A stretch of 64,000 nt of DNA from Rhodanobacter sp. (GCA_004298015.1 SCSE01000042.1:1-64000); one strand, 5' to 3'; counted from the stretch's first letter, positions 48,566 through 57,326 are shown. A program made the numbers and translations. The notes: generated from the sequence alone by a model not told the origin.

Positions 48566-49579
48566 ATGAGCAAGACAATTGCCGTGATCCCCGGCGATGG
48601 TATCGGCCCGGAGATCATGACCGCGACGCTGCGCGTACTCGACGCGCTCGACTGTGGTCTGAGTTATGAGTTTGTCGACGCCGGCATGATCGCGCTGGAC
48701 AAGCACGGCGATTTGCTGCCGCCGTCGACGCTTGAGGTGATCGGCCGGCACCAGGTGGCCTTGAAGGGGCCTCTGACCACGCCGATCGGTGGCGGCTTCA
48801 CCTCGATCAACGTGACCTTGCGCCGACACTTCGATCTGTACGCGAATGTGCGGCCGGCGATCAGTTTCCCCGGGACCCGCTCGCGCTACGAGGACATCGA
48901 CATCATCACCGTGCGCGAGAACACCGAAGGTGCCTACCTCGCCGAAGGGCAGACCCTCTCCGAAGATGGCGAGACCGCCACCTCGATCATCCGCAATACC
49001 CGCAAGGGCAGCCTGCGCATCGTGCGTTACGCCTTCGAGCTGGCGGTAAAGAAGGGCCGCAAGAAAATCACCGCGGTTCACAAGGCGAATATCATGAAGA
49101 CCAGCTCCGGGCTGTTCCTCAACGTCGCCCGCGAGATCGCCAGGGAGTACCCGCAGATCGAGTTCAACGAAATGATCGTGGACAACACCTGCATGCAGCT
49201 GGTGATGAATCCCGGGCAGTTCGACGTGATCGTCACGACCAATCTTTTCGGCGACATCCTGTCGGATCTGTGCGCCGGCCTGGTGGGTGGCCTGGGCCTG
49301 GCCCCCGGCGACAACATCGGTGCCGAGGTGGCGATTTTCGAGGCTGTGCACGGTTCGGCGCCGGACATTGCCGGCAAGGGCATCGCCAATCCCTGCGCGC
49401 TGCTGCTGGCCGCTGCCGACATGCTCGATCACCTGGGCATGGTCGAGAAGGGCAGTCGCCTGCGCCAGGCGATCCGCGACACCATGGTCAACGATCGCGA
49501 TCAAATCACCCCCGACCTTGGCGGCAAGGGCAGCACCGAGAGCTTCGGCGAAGCCCTGGCCAAACGACTGCAGGGCTGA
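48566..49579 (+). CDS. icd: NAD-dependent isocitrate dehydrogenase
   Basis: 337 residues. Isopropylmalate/isocitrate dehydrogenase family. IAVIPGDGIGPEI at the N-terminus, LKGPLTTPIGGGFTSINVTLRRHFDLYANVRP (substrate-specific ITSINVTLR block of NAD-IDHs), VRENTEGAYL, HKANIMK (catalytic Lys) and NLFGDILSDL, with EAVHGSAPDIAGKGIANP. The length (about 340) and the substrate loop are those of the short NAD-type enzymes seen in Xanthomonas and mitochondria, not the NADP type of E. coli. TCA cycle. Followed by a 13-base-pair inverted repeat. Confidence 0.9.
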   Translation: MSKTIAVIPGDGIGPEIMTATLRVLDALDCGLSYEFVDAGMIALDKHGDLLPPSTLEVIGRHQVALKGPLTTPIGGGFTSINVTLRRHFDLYANVRPAISFPGTRSRYEDIDIITVRENTEGAYLAEGQTLSEDGETATSIIRNTRKGSLRIVRYAFELAVKKGRKKITAVHKANIMKTSSGLFLNVAREIAREYPQIEFNEMIVDNTCMQLVMNPGQFDVIVTTNLFGDILSDLCAGLVGGLGLAPGDNIGAEVAIFEAVHGSAPDIAGKGIANPCALLLAAADMLDHLGMVEKGSRLRQAIRDTMVNDRDQITPDLGGKGSTESFGEALAKRLQG

Positions 49580-49592
49580 GGTTCGGTCGGTT

Positions 49593-49633
49593 CATGCACG
49601 AAGCCGTGGGCGTTTCCCCTGGCTTCGTGCATG
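49593..49633. terminator. Hairpin between icd and the convergent hydroxylase gene
   Basis: CATGCACGAAGCC (49593-49605) and GGCTTCGTGCATG (49621-49633), perfect 13-pair inverted repeat with a 15-base loop. It sits 13 bases after icd and 50 bases from the end of the convergent gene. No T-run, so it is a likely bidirectional terminator only by position. Confidence 0.6.
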
Positions 49634-49682
49634 GACGCGAGATCGGAACAGCCGGAACCCGCATTGTGGCTATCCGCGATGC

Positions 49683-50627
49683 TCAGCGAAAAAACGGCCA
49701 CGGGGCCAGGAAGATGAGCCACATCAGCAACAGCATGCCGAGATATTTCAGGGTCCGAAACAATTTCTTGTGACGGCTCTTGAAGCGGCCGGTACGTTTG
49801 CGATTGCGCTGGCTCAGCGCGTACAGGCGGTTCACGACGCCGGTTTTCTCGGTTTCGCCCTCGGTGTTCGGTGACGCGGTGATTTTTCCCATGAACGCAC
49901 CTACCCGTCGATTGATGGCGCTCATCCACTGGGCGCGGAGCGGACGATCCACATCGGCGAACAGGATGACCCGGGTCTGTTCGGTCTTGTTTTCGGCCCA
50001 ATGCACATAGGTTTCGTCGAATACCACGTCCTTGCCGTCACCCCAGGCATGCATCTGCCCGTCGACGAAGATGCGGCAGTCGCTGGAGTTGGGTGTGATC
50101 AGGCCAAGGTGATAGCGCAGCGAGCCGGCAAATGGATCGCGGTGCGGGTTCAGCTTGCTGCCCGGGGGCAGCAGCGCGAACATCGCTGCCTTGACGCTGG
50201 GAATCGACTTCAGCAAGGCTACCGTTTGTGGACACAACGCCTCGGCCGAGGCCAGTGGCTCGCCGTACCACTTCAGGTAGAAACGTTTCCAGCCCTGTTT
50301 GAAAAAGCTGTTGAAACTGGCGTCGTTGTGCTTTTCGGTGGCGCGGATGTAGCCCTCGTCGAACAGGTGGGTGGCCTCGTCACGGATGGCTTTCCAGTTC
50401 GCCTGAAGCAGGTCGAGTTGCGGAAAACCGCGACGGTCGAGAATCGGTCGTGCAGGCACCGCCGAGAACGCGTACATCAGCAGGTTGTAGGGCGCGAACA
50501 GGGCCGAATGATCGACCAGTTGCCGGTCGAAGCGCAGCCGGGCGCGACCGCGCAGATGTACCAGCAACACGCACAGCACGAAGAAGGCGAGCAGCAGCAG
50601 CAGGACAAGGCGCGGGCTGGGGATCAT
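49683..50627 (-). CDS. Aspartyl/asparaginyl beta-hydroxylase-family protein (LpxO-like)
   Basis: 314 residues. An N-terminal membrane helix (about 6-25, LVLLLLLAFFVLCVLLV) is followed by a cytosolic Fe(II)/2-oxoglutarate dioxygenase domain (about 80-240) with NPHRDPFAGSLRYHLGL (HxD-type metal ligands and Arg) and VVFDETYVHWAENKTEQTRVILFADV (second His and 2-oxoglutarate Arg). A second C-terminal helix (about 292-310, TLKYLGMLLLMWLIFLAPW) ends the protein. The membrane anchoring is as in LpxO, which hydroxylates lipid A secondary acyl chains. In the absence of an obvious lipid A modification locus the substrate is inferred. Confidence 0.82.
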   Translation of the reverse strand: MIPSPRLVLLLLLAFFVLCVLLVHLRGRARLRFDRQLVDHSALFAPYNLLMYAFSAVPARPILDRRGFPQLDLLQANWKAIRDEATHLFDEGYIRATEKHNDASFNSFFKQGWKRFYLKWYGEPLASAEALCPQTVALLKSIPSVKAAMFALLPPGSKLNPHRDPFAGSLRYHLGLITPNSSDCRIFVDGQMHAWGDGKDVVFDETYVHWAENKTEQTRVILFADVDRPLRAQWMSAINRRVGAFMGKITASPNTEGETEKTGVVNRLYALSQRNRKRTGRFKSRHKKLFRTLKYLGMLLLMWLIFLAPWPFFR

Positions 50628-50734
50628 GGGGCGGATACGGTCGTGGGGAAGACGGTCGGAGCCTCATTCTACTCGTCCGCGCGGGCCTCTGCGGACGCCG
50701 AACGGGCCGGTGTTCGATCCCGGCCCATCCGTGC

Positions 50735-52114
50735 TTACAGCGTCTCTGCCGCGAAATCGGCCAGTCGCGAGCGTTCACCACGGCGCAAGGTAATGTGTGC
50801 CGAATGTTCCCACTGCTTGAAACGGTCCACCGCATAGGTGAGTCCGGAGGTGGTCTCGGTGAGGTAGGGAGTGTCGATCTGTTCCACATTGCCGAGGCAG
50901 ACGATCTTGGTGCCGGGGCCGGCACGGGTGATCAGGGTCTTCATCTGCTTCGGGGTGAGGTTCTGCGCTTCGTCGATGATCAGGTAGCGGCTGAGAAAGG
51001 TCCGGCCGCGCATGAAGTTCAGCGAGCGGATCTTGATCCGCGAAGCCAGCAGGTCGTTGGTGGCCTGGCGGCCCCAGCTGCCACCATCCTCGGGGTTGGC
51101 CAGCACTTCGAGGTTGTCGGTCAGTGCGCCCATCCACGGCGTCATCTTCTCTTCCTCGGTGCCGGGCAGGAAGCCGATGTCCTCGCCGACCGACACCGTG
51201 GCGCGGGTCATGATGATCTCGCGGTAGCGCTGCTGATCCATCACCTGCGCCAAGCCGGCGGCCAGGGCCAGCAGGGTCTTGCCGGTACCGGCGTTGCCCA
51301 GCAGGGTGACGAAGTCCACATCCGGGTCCATCAGCACGTTGAGCGCGAAGTTCTGCTCGCGATTGCGTGCACCGATACCCCAGACATGATGGTTGGCGTG
51401 CGAATGGTCATCCAGCAAGACCAGGGTCGCGCTGACGTCGTCGACCTTCAGCACGCGCATCTCCACCTCGTTGTCGCCGGGCAGGAACAGGCACTGGTTG
51501 GGATACCACGCCTCCTGCGGGTGGCGCTCGACCTGGTAGAACGTGCGACCACGTTCATTCCAGGACTTGACCTCCGGGTGCCGATCCCAGAAATCGCTCG
51601 ACAGTTCGGCAGCGCCGGTGAACAGTAGCGAAAAATCATCCAGTGCACGATCGTTTTCGTAATCTTCGGCGACGAGGCCGTAGATGCTGGCCTTGATCCG
51701 CAGGTTGATATCCTTGGTGACCAGGATCACCGCGCAGTCGGGATTCTGGTCGCGCAGGTCGATCACCGCCGCCAGGATCTGGTTGTCGGCCTTGCCGTGT
51801 CCGTTGGCGGTGCGTTGCTGGAAGTACAGTCGCCCGACCGCCCCCGCGCGCTTGAGGTTGACACCCTGCGGGTTGCTCAGGGCGACGCCTTCGCGCAGAT
51901 CCTGCTGGCCGCCGCTTTCGACCAGCTCATTCAGGAAGCGGCTGACCTGGCGGCCGTTGCGCGACACTTCCGAGGCACCTTTCTTCTTCTCGTCGAGTTC
52001 CTCCAGCACGGTCATCGGGATGAAGACGTCGTGTTCCTCGAAGCGGAACAAGGACGTCGGGTCATGCAGCAGGACATTCGTGTCCAGGGCATAGATGCGC
52101 TTGCTTCCGGTCAT
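50735..52114 (-). CDS. PIN-PhoH fusion protein (YlaK/PhoH2 type)
   Basis: 459 residues. A PIN-domain nuclease (about 1-155), with YALDTNVLLHDPT (acidic residue 1) and further Asp/Glu in VLEELDEKKKG, is fused to a PhoH ATPase (about 240-450) with Walker A LLGNAGTGKT and Walker B YLIIDEAQNLTPKQMK. PhoH2 proteins act as RNA helicase/ribonucleases. The Shine-Dalgarno is GAGGA upstream of ATG 52114; the longer frame is not supported. Located between bcp and the hydroxylase; despite the name no PhoB link is visible. Confidence 0.9.
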   Translation of the reverse strand: MTGSKRIYALDTNVLLHDPTSLFRFEEHDVFIPMTVLEELDEKKKGASEVSRNGRQVSRFLNELVESGGQQDLREGVALSNPQGVNLKRAGAVGRLYFQQRTANGHGKADNQILAAVIDLRDQNPDCAVILVTKDINLRIKASIYGLVAEDYENDRALDDFSLLFTGAAELSSDFWDRHPEVKSWNERGRTFYQVERHPQEAWYPNQCLFLPGDNEVEMRVLKVDDVSATLVLLDDHSHANHHVWGIGARNREQNFALNVLMDPDVDFVTLLGNAGTGKTLLALAAGLAQVMDQQRYREIIMTRATVSVGEDIGFLPGTEEEKMTPWMGALTDNLEVLANPEDGGSWGRQATNDLLASRIKIRSLNFMRGRTFLSRYLIIDEAQNLTPKQMKTLITRAGPGTKIVCLGNVEQIDTPYLTETTSGLTYAVDRFKQWEHSAHITLRRGERSRLADFAAETL

Positions 52115-52247
52115 GCGGAAGAATCCTCGCTGGTGGGTGGAAAGGGTTGGTGTGGTGCGGGTTGCGGCATGGCGACAGCTCGGCGTCGTCGATCGGCGCC
52201 GGACCGGCAGGCTCTTGACGAGATGGACAGCGTGCGTGTCGGGCGGT

Positions 52248-52709
52248 TCACCGGGAGGGCACGGCGTCGAGCACAACCTTGGCGTGTCCGGGCACCTTGA
52301 CGCCTCGCCACACCGCGCGCAGCACGCCCTCGGGATCGATCAGGAAGGTGCTGCGGACCACGCCGATGTGGCGCTTGCCGTAGAGCATCTTTTCATGGAT
52401 GACGTCGAATGCCCGGCACCAGGTTTCGTCGGTATCGGCGATCAGTGAAAACGGCAGCGCCTGCTTCAGCGCGAAATTGGCATGCGATCTGGCCGAATCG
52501 CGCGAGACGCCGATCACCACCGCCCCACGCTCGAGAAACTGCGGGTGAAGATCGCGAAAGTCCTGTGCTTCACTGGTGCAGCCCGGAGTGCTGTCCCTGG
52601 GGTAGAAGTACACCACGATCCAGTGGCCCTTGAGGCTACCCAGCGTCAGTTCGTGGCCCTCGCCGGTGACGCCGGCGAGCGGAGGGACCTTGGTGCCGAT
52701 TTCAAGCAT
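52248..52709 (-). CDS. bcp: Thioredoxin-dependent peroxiredoxin (Bcp/PrxQ)
   Basis: 153 residues. PrxQ/Bcp fold with peroxidatic Cys44 in the YPRDSTPGCTSEAQDF motif. The position five residues later, where E. coli Bcp has its resolving Cys, is Gln49; the only other Cys is Cys98 in DETWCRAF. It is therefore a one-Cys or non-canonical two-Cys peroxiredoxin. AGGAG precedes ATG 52709. It clears hydroperoxides in the cytosol. About 220 bases separate it from gcvR, which is on the same strand. Confidence 0.9.
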   Translation of the reverse strand: MLEIGTKVPPLAGVTGEGHELTLGSLKGHWIVVYFYPRDSTPGCTSEAQDFRDLHPQFLERGAVVIGVSRDSARSHANFALKQALPFSLIADTDETWCRAFDVIHEKMLYGKRHIGVVRSTFLIDPEGVLRAVWRGVKVPGHAKVVLDAVPSR

Positions 52710-52929
52710 GAGGACTCCTGCGCGGTCGCCGTGCGCCGCGATGTCGGGTGGTTTGGGGTGGGTGTGGCGAGTCGGTTTCGGCGGGCGCCATGGGCGCCTT
52801 TCCCGAGCCAGGGACGATCGGGTACTCGGACGGCACTGCAACATCCCTCTGACGTTTCACGATACAGAGACTAGCGCGGGCAAGGTGATGGATAACAGCC
52901 CTTGCCAGACGGTTCCTGTCGCGCGATGC

Positions 52930-53493
52930 TCAGAATTTGACCGGGTCCATGATCGCATCCAGATTCAGTCCGTCGCAAAGTTCCAGAAAGTCGTCGCGCA
53001 GTCCGGCGATGTGAATTTCAGCCGGAATACCGATGGTCAGTTGCGCCTGGAACATCTCCGCGCCGGTTTGCATGGCCTGATATCGGGTGGAATTGAGTTG
53101 CTCCACGCTGATCCCGTGCTGGCTGAAGAACTCGACGATCCGCACCACGATGCCGGGGCGATCCGCGGCCACCACTTCGACCAGATACGGCAGCAGATGC
53201 GCATTGCTTTCGCGCGGCCCGATACGGTAATGCACCAGGTGCAGGCTTTCGTCCCGGGCCAGCTTCATCAGTGCGGTCTCCAGCTTGGCCAAGGCATCCC
53301 ACGCCCCGTCGGCGAGCAGCATCAGTGAAATTTCAGTACCGATCGTCGACGCGCGCGATTCGGAAAGATTGCAGCCGGCGTCGGCGATCCGTTTGGCCAG
53401 CGCCAGCAAGGGCGACTGGATCGCCGGCGCCAACGCCTGGATCAGCAACTGATTTTCGTTGCCGGAGCGCGCAGGAGTGCTGGAGGGTTTCAA
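52930..53493 (-). CDS. gcvR: ACT-domain regulatory protein (GcvR-like)
   Basis: 187 residues from TTG 53493. Two ACT domains: residues about 20-95 (QLLIQALAPAIQSPLLALAKRIADAGCNLSESRAS) and 100-185 (LVEVVAADRPGIVVRIVEFFSQHGISVEQL). GcvR modulates GcvA in glycine-cleavage control; the family also includes amino-acid-responsive translation regulators. TTG gives the family N-terminus close to NQLLIQAL; an ATG far upstream (53604) would add 37 unrelated residues. It is divergent from dapA across about 140 bases. GcvA and GCV genes are not in the window. Confidence 0.78.
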   Translation of the reverse strand: MKPSSTPARSGNENQLLIQALAPAIQSPLLALAKRIADAGCNLSESRASTIGTEISLMLLADGAWDALAKLETALMKLARDESLHLVHYRIGPRESNAHLLPYLVEVVAADRPGIVVRIVEFFSQHGISVEQLNSTRYQAMQTGAEMFQAQLTIGIPAEIHIAGLRDDFLELCDGLNLDAIMDPVKF

Positions 53494-53634
53494 TGCGTTG
53501 AGCCTGTGGGGTCCATGCCGCGCGAGAAGGGGTCGTAGCGGGTGCGCGCAGGAGATTACTCCCGCTGAGCTTACTTGCCCGGCTTGCAAGGCGGCAAGTA
53601 ACATGCACGGCTAGCCTTGTCCTGGAATCGAGTC

Positions 53635-54528
53635 TTGAACATCCGCGGAAGCATCTGCGCGCTGGTTACCCCGTTTGAAGCCGACGGTTCGCTCGATTTG
53701 GCGGCTTTTGCGCGTTTGCTGGATTACCAGCTGGCCGCTGGTACCCAGGGATTTGTCGTGGCCGGTTCCACCGGTGAAGCGCACATGCTTGAGCATGGCG
53801 AGTTCGACCGCCTGCTGGCGTTCGCGCTGGAACACGTCGGCGGGCGGGTGCCGGTGATCGCCGGCACCGGTGAAGCGGGCACCGCCAAGACCGTGGCATT
53901 GACGCGTCGGGCCAGTGCGTTGGGCGCGGACGCGGCACTGGTGGTGGTGCCGTACTACGTGCGCCCGACCCAGGAGGGTCTGCGCCGACACTTTCTGCAG
54001 GTGGCCGATCACGGCAACCTGCCCCTACTGCTGTACAACGTGCCGAGCCGCACCGGCTGCGACCTGTTGCCGGCGACCGTGGCCAGCTTGCGCGAGCATC
54101 CGGCAATCCTTGGGATCAAGGAGGCGCGTGGCGATAAGCCGCGGATTCGGGCGCTGGCGGAACTTGCGGGCAGGGATTTCGTCTACTTGTCCGGTGATGA
54201 CGGTACGGCCGGCGAGGCCATGCTGGCAGGTGCAGCAGGAACCATCTCGGTGGTCGCCAACGTGGTGCCGGCGGCATTCCGGGCTCTTTGCGATGTGGCG
54301 GTGGCCGGCGACCAGGCGGCGACGGCCCGGGCGCATGCCGCGTTGCAACCGCTGTTGCAGGCGCTCGACTGCGCCCCCAACCCGATTGCCGTCAAGGCCG
54401 GTCTGCCGCTGCTGGGGCTGGGTACTGCGTTGCCGCGGTTGCCGCTGGTCGAGCTGGAGGATGGCCCGGATCGCACCCGGTTGCACCAAGCGCTCTCCAG
54501 TCTGGCATCCTTGTCGACTGCAGCCTGA
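53635..54528 (+). CDS. dapA: 4-hydroxy-tetrahydrodipicolinate synthase
   Basis: 297 residues. TIM-barrel lysine and meso-DAP pathway enzyme that condenses pyruvate with aspartate semialdehyde. N-terminal GSICALVTPFEADGSLD, the GSTGEA block, Tyr in LLYNVPSRTGCDL and Schiff-base Lys162 in ILGIKEARGD. The start is TTG 53635 preceded by TGGAATCG; an upstream TTG at 53617 would add six residues. bamC follows 34 bases downstream, the same neighbour as in E. coli. Confidence 0.94.
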   Translation: MNIRGSICALVTPFEADGSLDLAAFARLLDYQLAAGTQGFVVAGSTGEAHMLEHGEFDRLLAFALEHVGGRVPVIAGTGEAGTAKTVALTRRASALGADAALVVVPYYVRPTQEGLRRHFLQVADHGNLPLLLYNVPSRTGCDLLPATVASLREHPAILGIKEARGDKPRIRALAELAGRDFVYLSGDDGTAGEAMLAGAAGTISVVANVVPAAFRALCDVAVAGDQAATARAHAALQPLLQALDCAPNPIAVKAGLPLLGLGTALPRLPLVELEDGPDRTRLHQALSSLASLSTAA

Positions 54529-54562
54529 TTATGTTGCCTGACTTTTCACGGAATCCGATTAC

Positions 54563-55144
54563 ATGAAGAAAACCTCACTCCTCGTGGCCCTGCCGCTCCT
54601 TGCCCTCAGTGGCCTGTTGCTTTCAGGTTGCGGCATCTTTCGCTCGCACAAGGCCTGGGACACCGCCAAGCAGGAGACGCCGCTGGAGATTCCGCCGGGT
54701 CTGGATCGTCCCTCGACCAGTGCCGCGCTGGTGATTCCACCACGTGGTGCGAACGAACCGACGGCGAACGGCGCCGTGGCCACGGTGGGCGGTGCGCCGG
54801 CCGGCGAGGTCTCCGATGGCTTCATGCTGACCGACAGCCCCGACAACGTGTATCGCCGTGTCGGCGAATTGCTGAAAGATGGCAGCCTGGGCGACGTCGT
54901 AAGTCACGACGCCAGTACCCGCAGTTACACGCTGAACGTGTCGGCGGTGACTTCGCACAAGAAAAAGGGTTTCTTCAGCCGTTTGTTCGGACATGACAAG
55001 GACGAGGCGTCCGCTGCCAAGCTGCACCAGGTGCAGGTCAGTGTCGCCAGCAGTGGCGCCAGTGCCAGCGAGGTTCGTGCGCAGGGCGATGCCGCCGCGG
55101 TAGCCAAGGTGATCGACAGCCTGAAATCGAGCCTGGGTGGCTGA
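54563..55144 (+). CDS. bamC: Outer-membrane assembly lipoprotein BamC, short form
   Basis: 193 residues. A lipoprotein signal with lipobox LLLSGC (Cys near residue 23) is followed by ETPLEIPPGLD, the conserved N-terminal segment of BamC that binds BamD. One compact domain (about 85-180) with TDSPDNVYRRVGELLKDG follows. E. coli BamC has two such domains and is about 340 residues, so this form seems to have only one. The order dapA-bamC supports the assignment. A very strong terminator follows. Confidence 0.8.
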   Translation: MKKTSLLVALPLLALSGLLLSGCGIFRSHKAWDTAKQETPLEIPPGLDRPSTSAALVIPPRGANEPTANGAVATVGGAPAGEVSDGFMLTDSPDNVYRRVGELLKDGSLGDVVSHDASTRSYTLNVSAVTSHKKKGFFSRLFGHDKDEASAAKLHQVQVSVASSGASASEVRAQGDAAAVAKVIDSLKSSLGG

Positions 55145-55155
55145 CCCACACACTG

Positions 55156-55188
55156 GCGGTTGATGGGTTGTCACGATCCATCAACCGC
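55156..55188. terminator. First hairpin after bamC
   Basis: GCGGTTGATGG / CCATCAACCGC, perfect 11-pair stem with an 11-base loop, 12 bases after the stop codon. It is immediately followed by the second, longer hairpin. Confidence 0.6.
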
Positions 55189-55192
55189 AACG

Positions 55193-55239
55193 CCGGACCA
55201 CGAAAAAGCCGCCCGGGAGGCGGCTTTTTCGTGGTCCGG
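55193..55239. terminator. Strong bidirectional intrinsic terminator
   Basis: Two perfect 21-base arms (55193-55213 and 55219-55239) around a CGGGA loop, with AAAAAGCCGCC / GGCGGCTTTTT inside the stem. Base pairing includes the A- and T-runs, so either strand ends in a U-run. It lies between bamC and the convergent fdxA. Confidence 0.92.
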
Positions 55240-55246
55240 GTCTAGC

Positions 55247-55570
55247 TCAGCGCTGCAGCAGCTTGAGCTTGTCGGGCTTGCCTTCCCAGTCCTTCGCATC
55301 GGCCGGGGCATCCTTGCGCTCGGTAATGACCGGCCAGCTGCGGGCGAGTTCGGCATTCAGTGCGACAAACGCTTCCTGTCCGGCAGGCACGTCATCTTCG
55401 GGATAAATCGCATTGATCGGGCATTCCGGCTCGCACAACGTGCAGTCGATGCACTCGTCGGGATCGATGGCGAGGAAGTTGGGGCCTTCATGGAAAGCGT
55501 CGACCGGGCAAACCTCGACGCAATCGGTGTATTTGCACTTGATGCAGTTATCGATGACGACAAAGGTCAT
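55247..55570 (-). CDS. fdxA: Seven-iron ferredoxin FdxA
   Basis: 107 residues. Two cluster motifs at the N-terminus: [19 protein letters not shown] for one cluster and [16 protein letters not shown] for the other, with the first lacking one Cys in the CxxC pattern, as in [3Fe-4S][4Fe-4S] Azotobacter-type ferredoxins. The C-terminal extension (about 60-107) is charged. ATG 55570. It converges on bamC at a shared terminator. A low-potential electron carrier; partner unknown. Confidence 0.92.
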   Translation of the reverse strand: MTFVVIDNCIKCKYTDCVEVCPVDAFHEGPNFLAIDPDECIDCTLCEPECPINAIYPEDDVPAGQEAFVALNAELARSWPVITERKDAPADAKDWEGKPDKLKLLQR

Positions 55571-55720
55571 GGAAGCAATTCAACCGTAAGCTGAGGGCGG
55601 ACAAGGCTCTTGTGAAGAGTGCGGCCATGGATGGCCGCTTCTGCTCCAACCAGTGGCCAAGGGCCGCGGGTTGTCGAGACCCTTCCGGATAACGGCAATC
55701 ATGGAAGATTGCACAAGTAA

Positions 55721-55796
55721 TGGTGCTCCCTACGAGACTCGAACTCGTGTTCCCGCCTTGAGAGGGCAGTGTCCTGGGCCACTAGACGAAGGGAGC
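55721..55796 (-). tRNA. tRNA-Glu (anticodon CTC)
   Basis: 76 bases with the 3' CCA encoded (55721-55723). On the minus strand the acceptor GCTCCCT pairs with AGGGAGC, the D arm is TCTAGTGGCCCAGGA, the anticodon loop CTCTCAA sits in a CTGCC/GGCGG stem, and the T arm CACGAGTTCGAGTCTCGTA is canonical. The anticodon CTC reads GAG. The acceptor, D and anticodon arms are those of tRNA-Glu. Confidence 0.96.
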
Positions 55797-55816
55797 GTTA
55801 TGCTGCGAGGCGCGCT

Positions 55817-55844
55817 AGTATAACGGAATTGTTTCGCGCGGCAA
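55817..55844 (-). promoter_or_regulatory. tRNA-Glu promoter
   Basis: Minus-strand TTGCCG (55844-55839), 16-base spacer, TATACT (55822-55817), then a G+C-rich discriminator AGCGCGCC. This looks like a growth-rate/stringent-controlled stable-RNA promoter ending about 14-20 bases before the tRNA. Confidence 0.65.
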
Positions 55845-55976
55845 TGTCCGGTGCGCCTCGTCGCCATCGGTCGAAACAACGCTGTTGGCGGCGCCCGCCT
55901 GGCCGGTTTGGCAGCGAGCAGTGCCGCGACTCACTGTGAAAACGGGCATCTCCGCCCAGCTAAGGACTCCGACCGC

Positions 55977-57326
55977 TTGAATCTTCAACCAAGGACCGTC
56001 ACCACCCCGGCGCTGCGGATCGTTCCACGTGACCAGCACATCATTTCACGCCGGAACATCAGCAAAGCGGCATTACGCGTGCTGTACCGCCTGAACGAAG
56101 CAGGCTATACGGCCTATCTGGTCGGTGGCGCGGTACGTGACTTGCTGCTGGGCACCCAGCCGAAAGATTTCGACATTGCCACCAGTGCGACGCCGGACGA
56201 GGTCAAGAAGCTGTTTCGCAACTGCCGGCTGATCGGGCGCCGCTTTCGCCTGGCGCATGTGGTGTTCGGCCCGGAAATCATCGAAGTGGCGACGTTCCGT
56301 GGGCTGGGTGAGGAAGATGGCGAGGGCGATCGCCATATCGTCGACGGCCGCATCGTGCGCGACAACATCTGGGGCAGCATCGAGGAGGACGCGGTGCGGC
56401 GCGATTTCCGCATCAATGCGATGTACTACGACATCAGCGACTTTTCGGTGCGCGACTACGTCGGCGGGATGCAGGATCTCGAGGATCGCGTACTGCGCCT
56501 GATTGGCGATCCGGAGACACGTTACCGCGAAGATCCGGTACGAATGCTGCGCGCGGCACGGCTGGCTGCCAAGCTGGATCTGCGTATCGACGACGCCGCG
56601 ACCGCGCCATTCCAGGCGTTGGGTCCGTTGCTGACCGAGGCGGCGCCGGCACGTCTGTTCGACGAGTCGTTGAAGATGTTTCTCGGCGGCCACGGTTTGA
56701 AGAGTTTCCACATGCTGGAACGGTGCGGCCTGCTGACGTTCCTGTTTCCGGCCACGGCGCGGGCGCTGGCGCGTGGCGACCGAGCCTTGCGTGCCCTGGT
56801 CGAGCACGGGCTGGAAAACACCGATGCGCGGGTTGCCGAAGGCAAGTCGGTCACCCCGGCATTCCTGTTCGCGGTGCTGTTGTGGGGCGAGGTGCGCGAT
56901 CAGGCACACCTCGGCATCGGGCAGGGTGTGGACGACAACGAGGCCTGGGCGAGGGCGACCACCAGGGTGATGGCCGAGCAGTGCCAGCGGGTGGCGATTC
57001 CGCGCCGCTTTACCTTCACGATGGAAGAGATCTGGTTGCTGCAGCCGCGTTTCGAGCAGCTTCAGCGTAAGCGGGTTTTTCGTCTCATGGCGCATCCGCG
57101 GTTTCGCGCGGCGTTCGACTTTCTGTTGTTGCGTGCAGACGAATCCGTTGCGATGGACGAGCTGGGTCAATGGTGGGCGCATGCCCAGCAACTGCCCCAG
57201 GACGTGCTGGCTTCGGCGCTGCCGGCCAGCGGAGGCAAGTCGGGTGACGGCGCGATGCCGGTCGTCGCCAGTGCACCACCGCGTCGACGCCGGCGCCGTT
57301 CCGGCAGCAAGCCGGGATCGACGTGA
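55977..57326 (+). CDS. pcnB: Poly(A) polymerase I
   Basis: 449 residues. Nucleotidyltransferase that adds 3' poly(A) and tags RNA for decay. N-terminal block YLVGGAVRDLLLG then KDFDIATSATPDEVKKLF (catalytic Asp residues), RDFRINAMYYD, and an RNA-binding C-terminus, ending in a run of Arg (PRRRRRRSGSK). TTG 55977 (NLQPRTVTTPALRIVPRDQH) is preceded by AAGGA and gives the family start; the upstream GTG (55851) overlaps the tRNA promoter region. folK overlaps the stop by 4 bases, forming a conserved pcnB-folK-panB run. Confidence 0.92.
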   Translation: MNLQPRTVTTPALRIVPRDQHIISRRNISKAALRVLYRLNEAGYTAYLVGGAVRDLLLGTQPKDFDIATSATPDEVKKLFRNCRLIGRRFRLAHVVFGPEIIEVATFRGLGEEDGEGDRHIVDGRIVRDNIWGSIEEDAVRRDFRINAMYYDISDFSVRDYVGGMQDLEDRVLRLIGDPETRYREDPVRMLRAARLAAKLDLRIDDAATAPFQALGPLLTEAAPARLFDESLKMFLGGHGLKSFHMLERCGLLTFLFPATARALARGDRALRALVEHGLENTDARVAEGKSVTPAFLFAVLLWGEVRDQAHLGIGQGVDDNEAWARATTRVMAEQCQRVAIPRRFTFTMEEIWLLQPRFEQLQRKRVFRLMAHPRFRAAFDFLLLRADESVAMDELGQWWAHAQQLPQDVLASALPASGGKSGDGAMPVVASAPPRRRRRRSGSKPGST

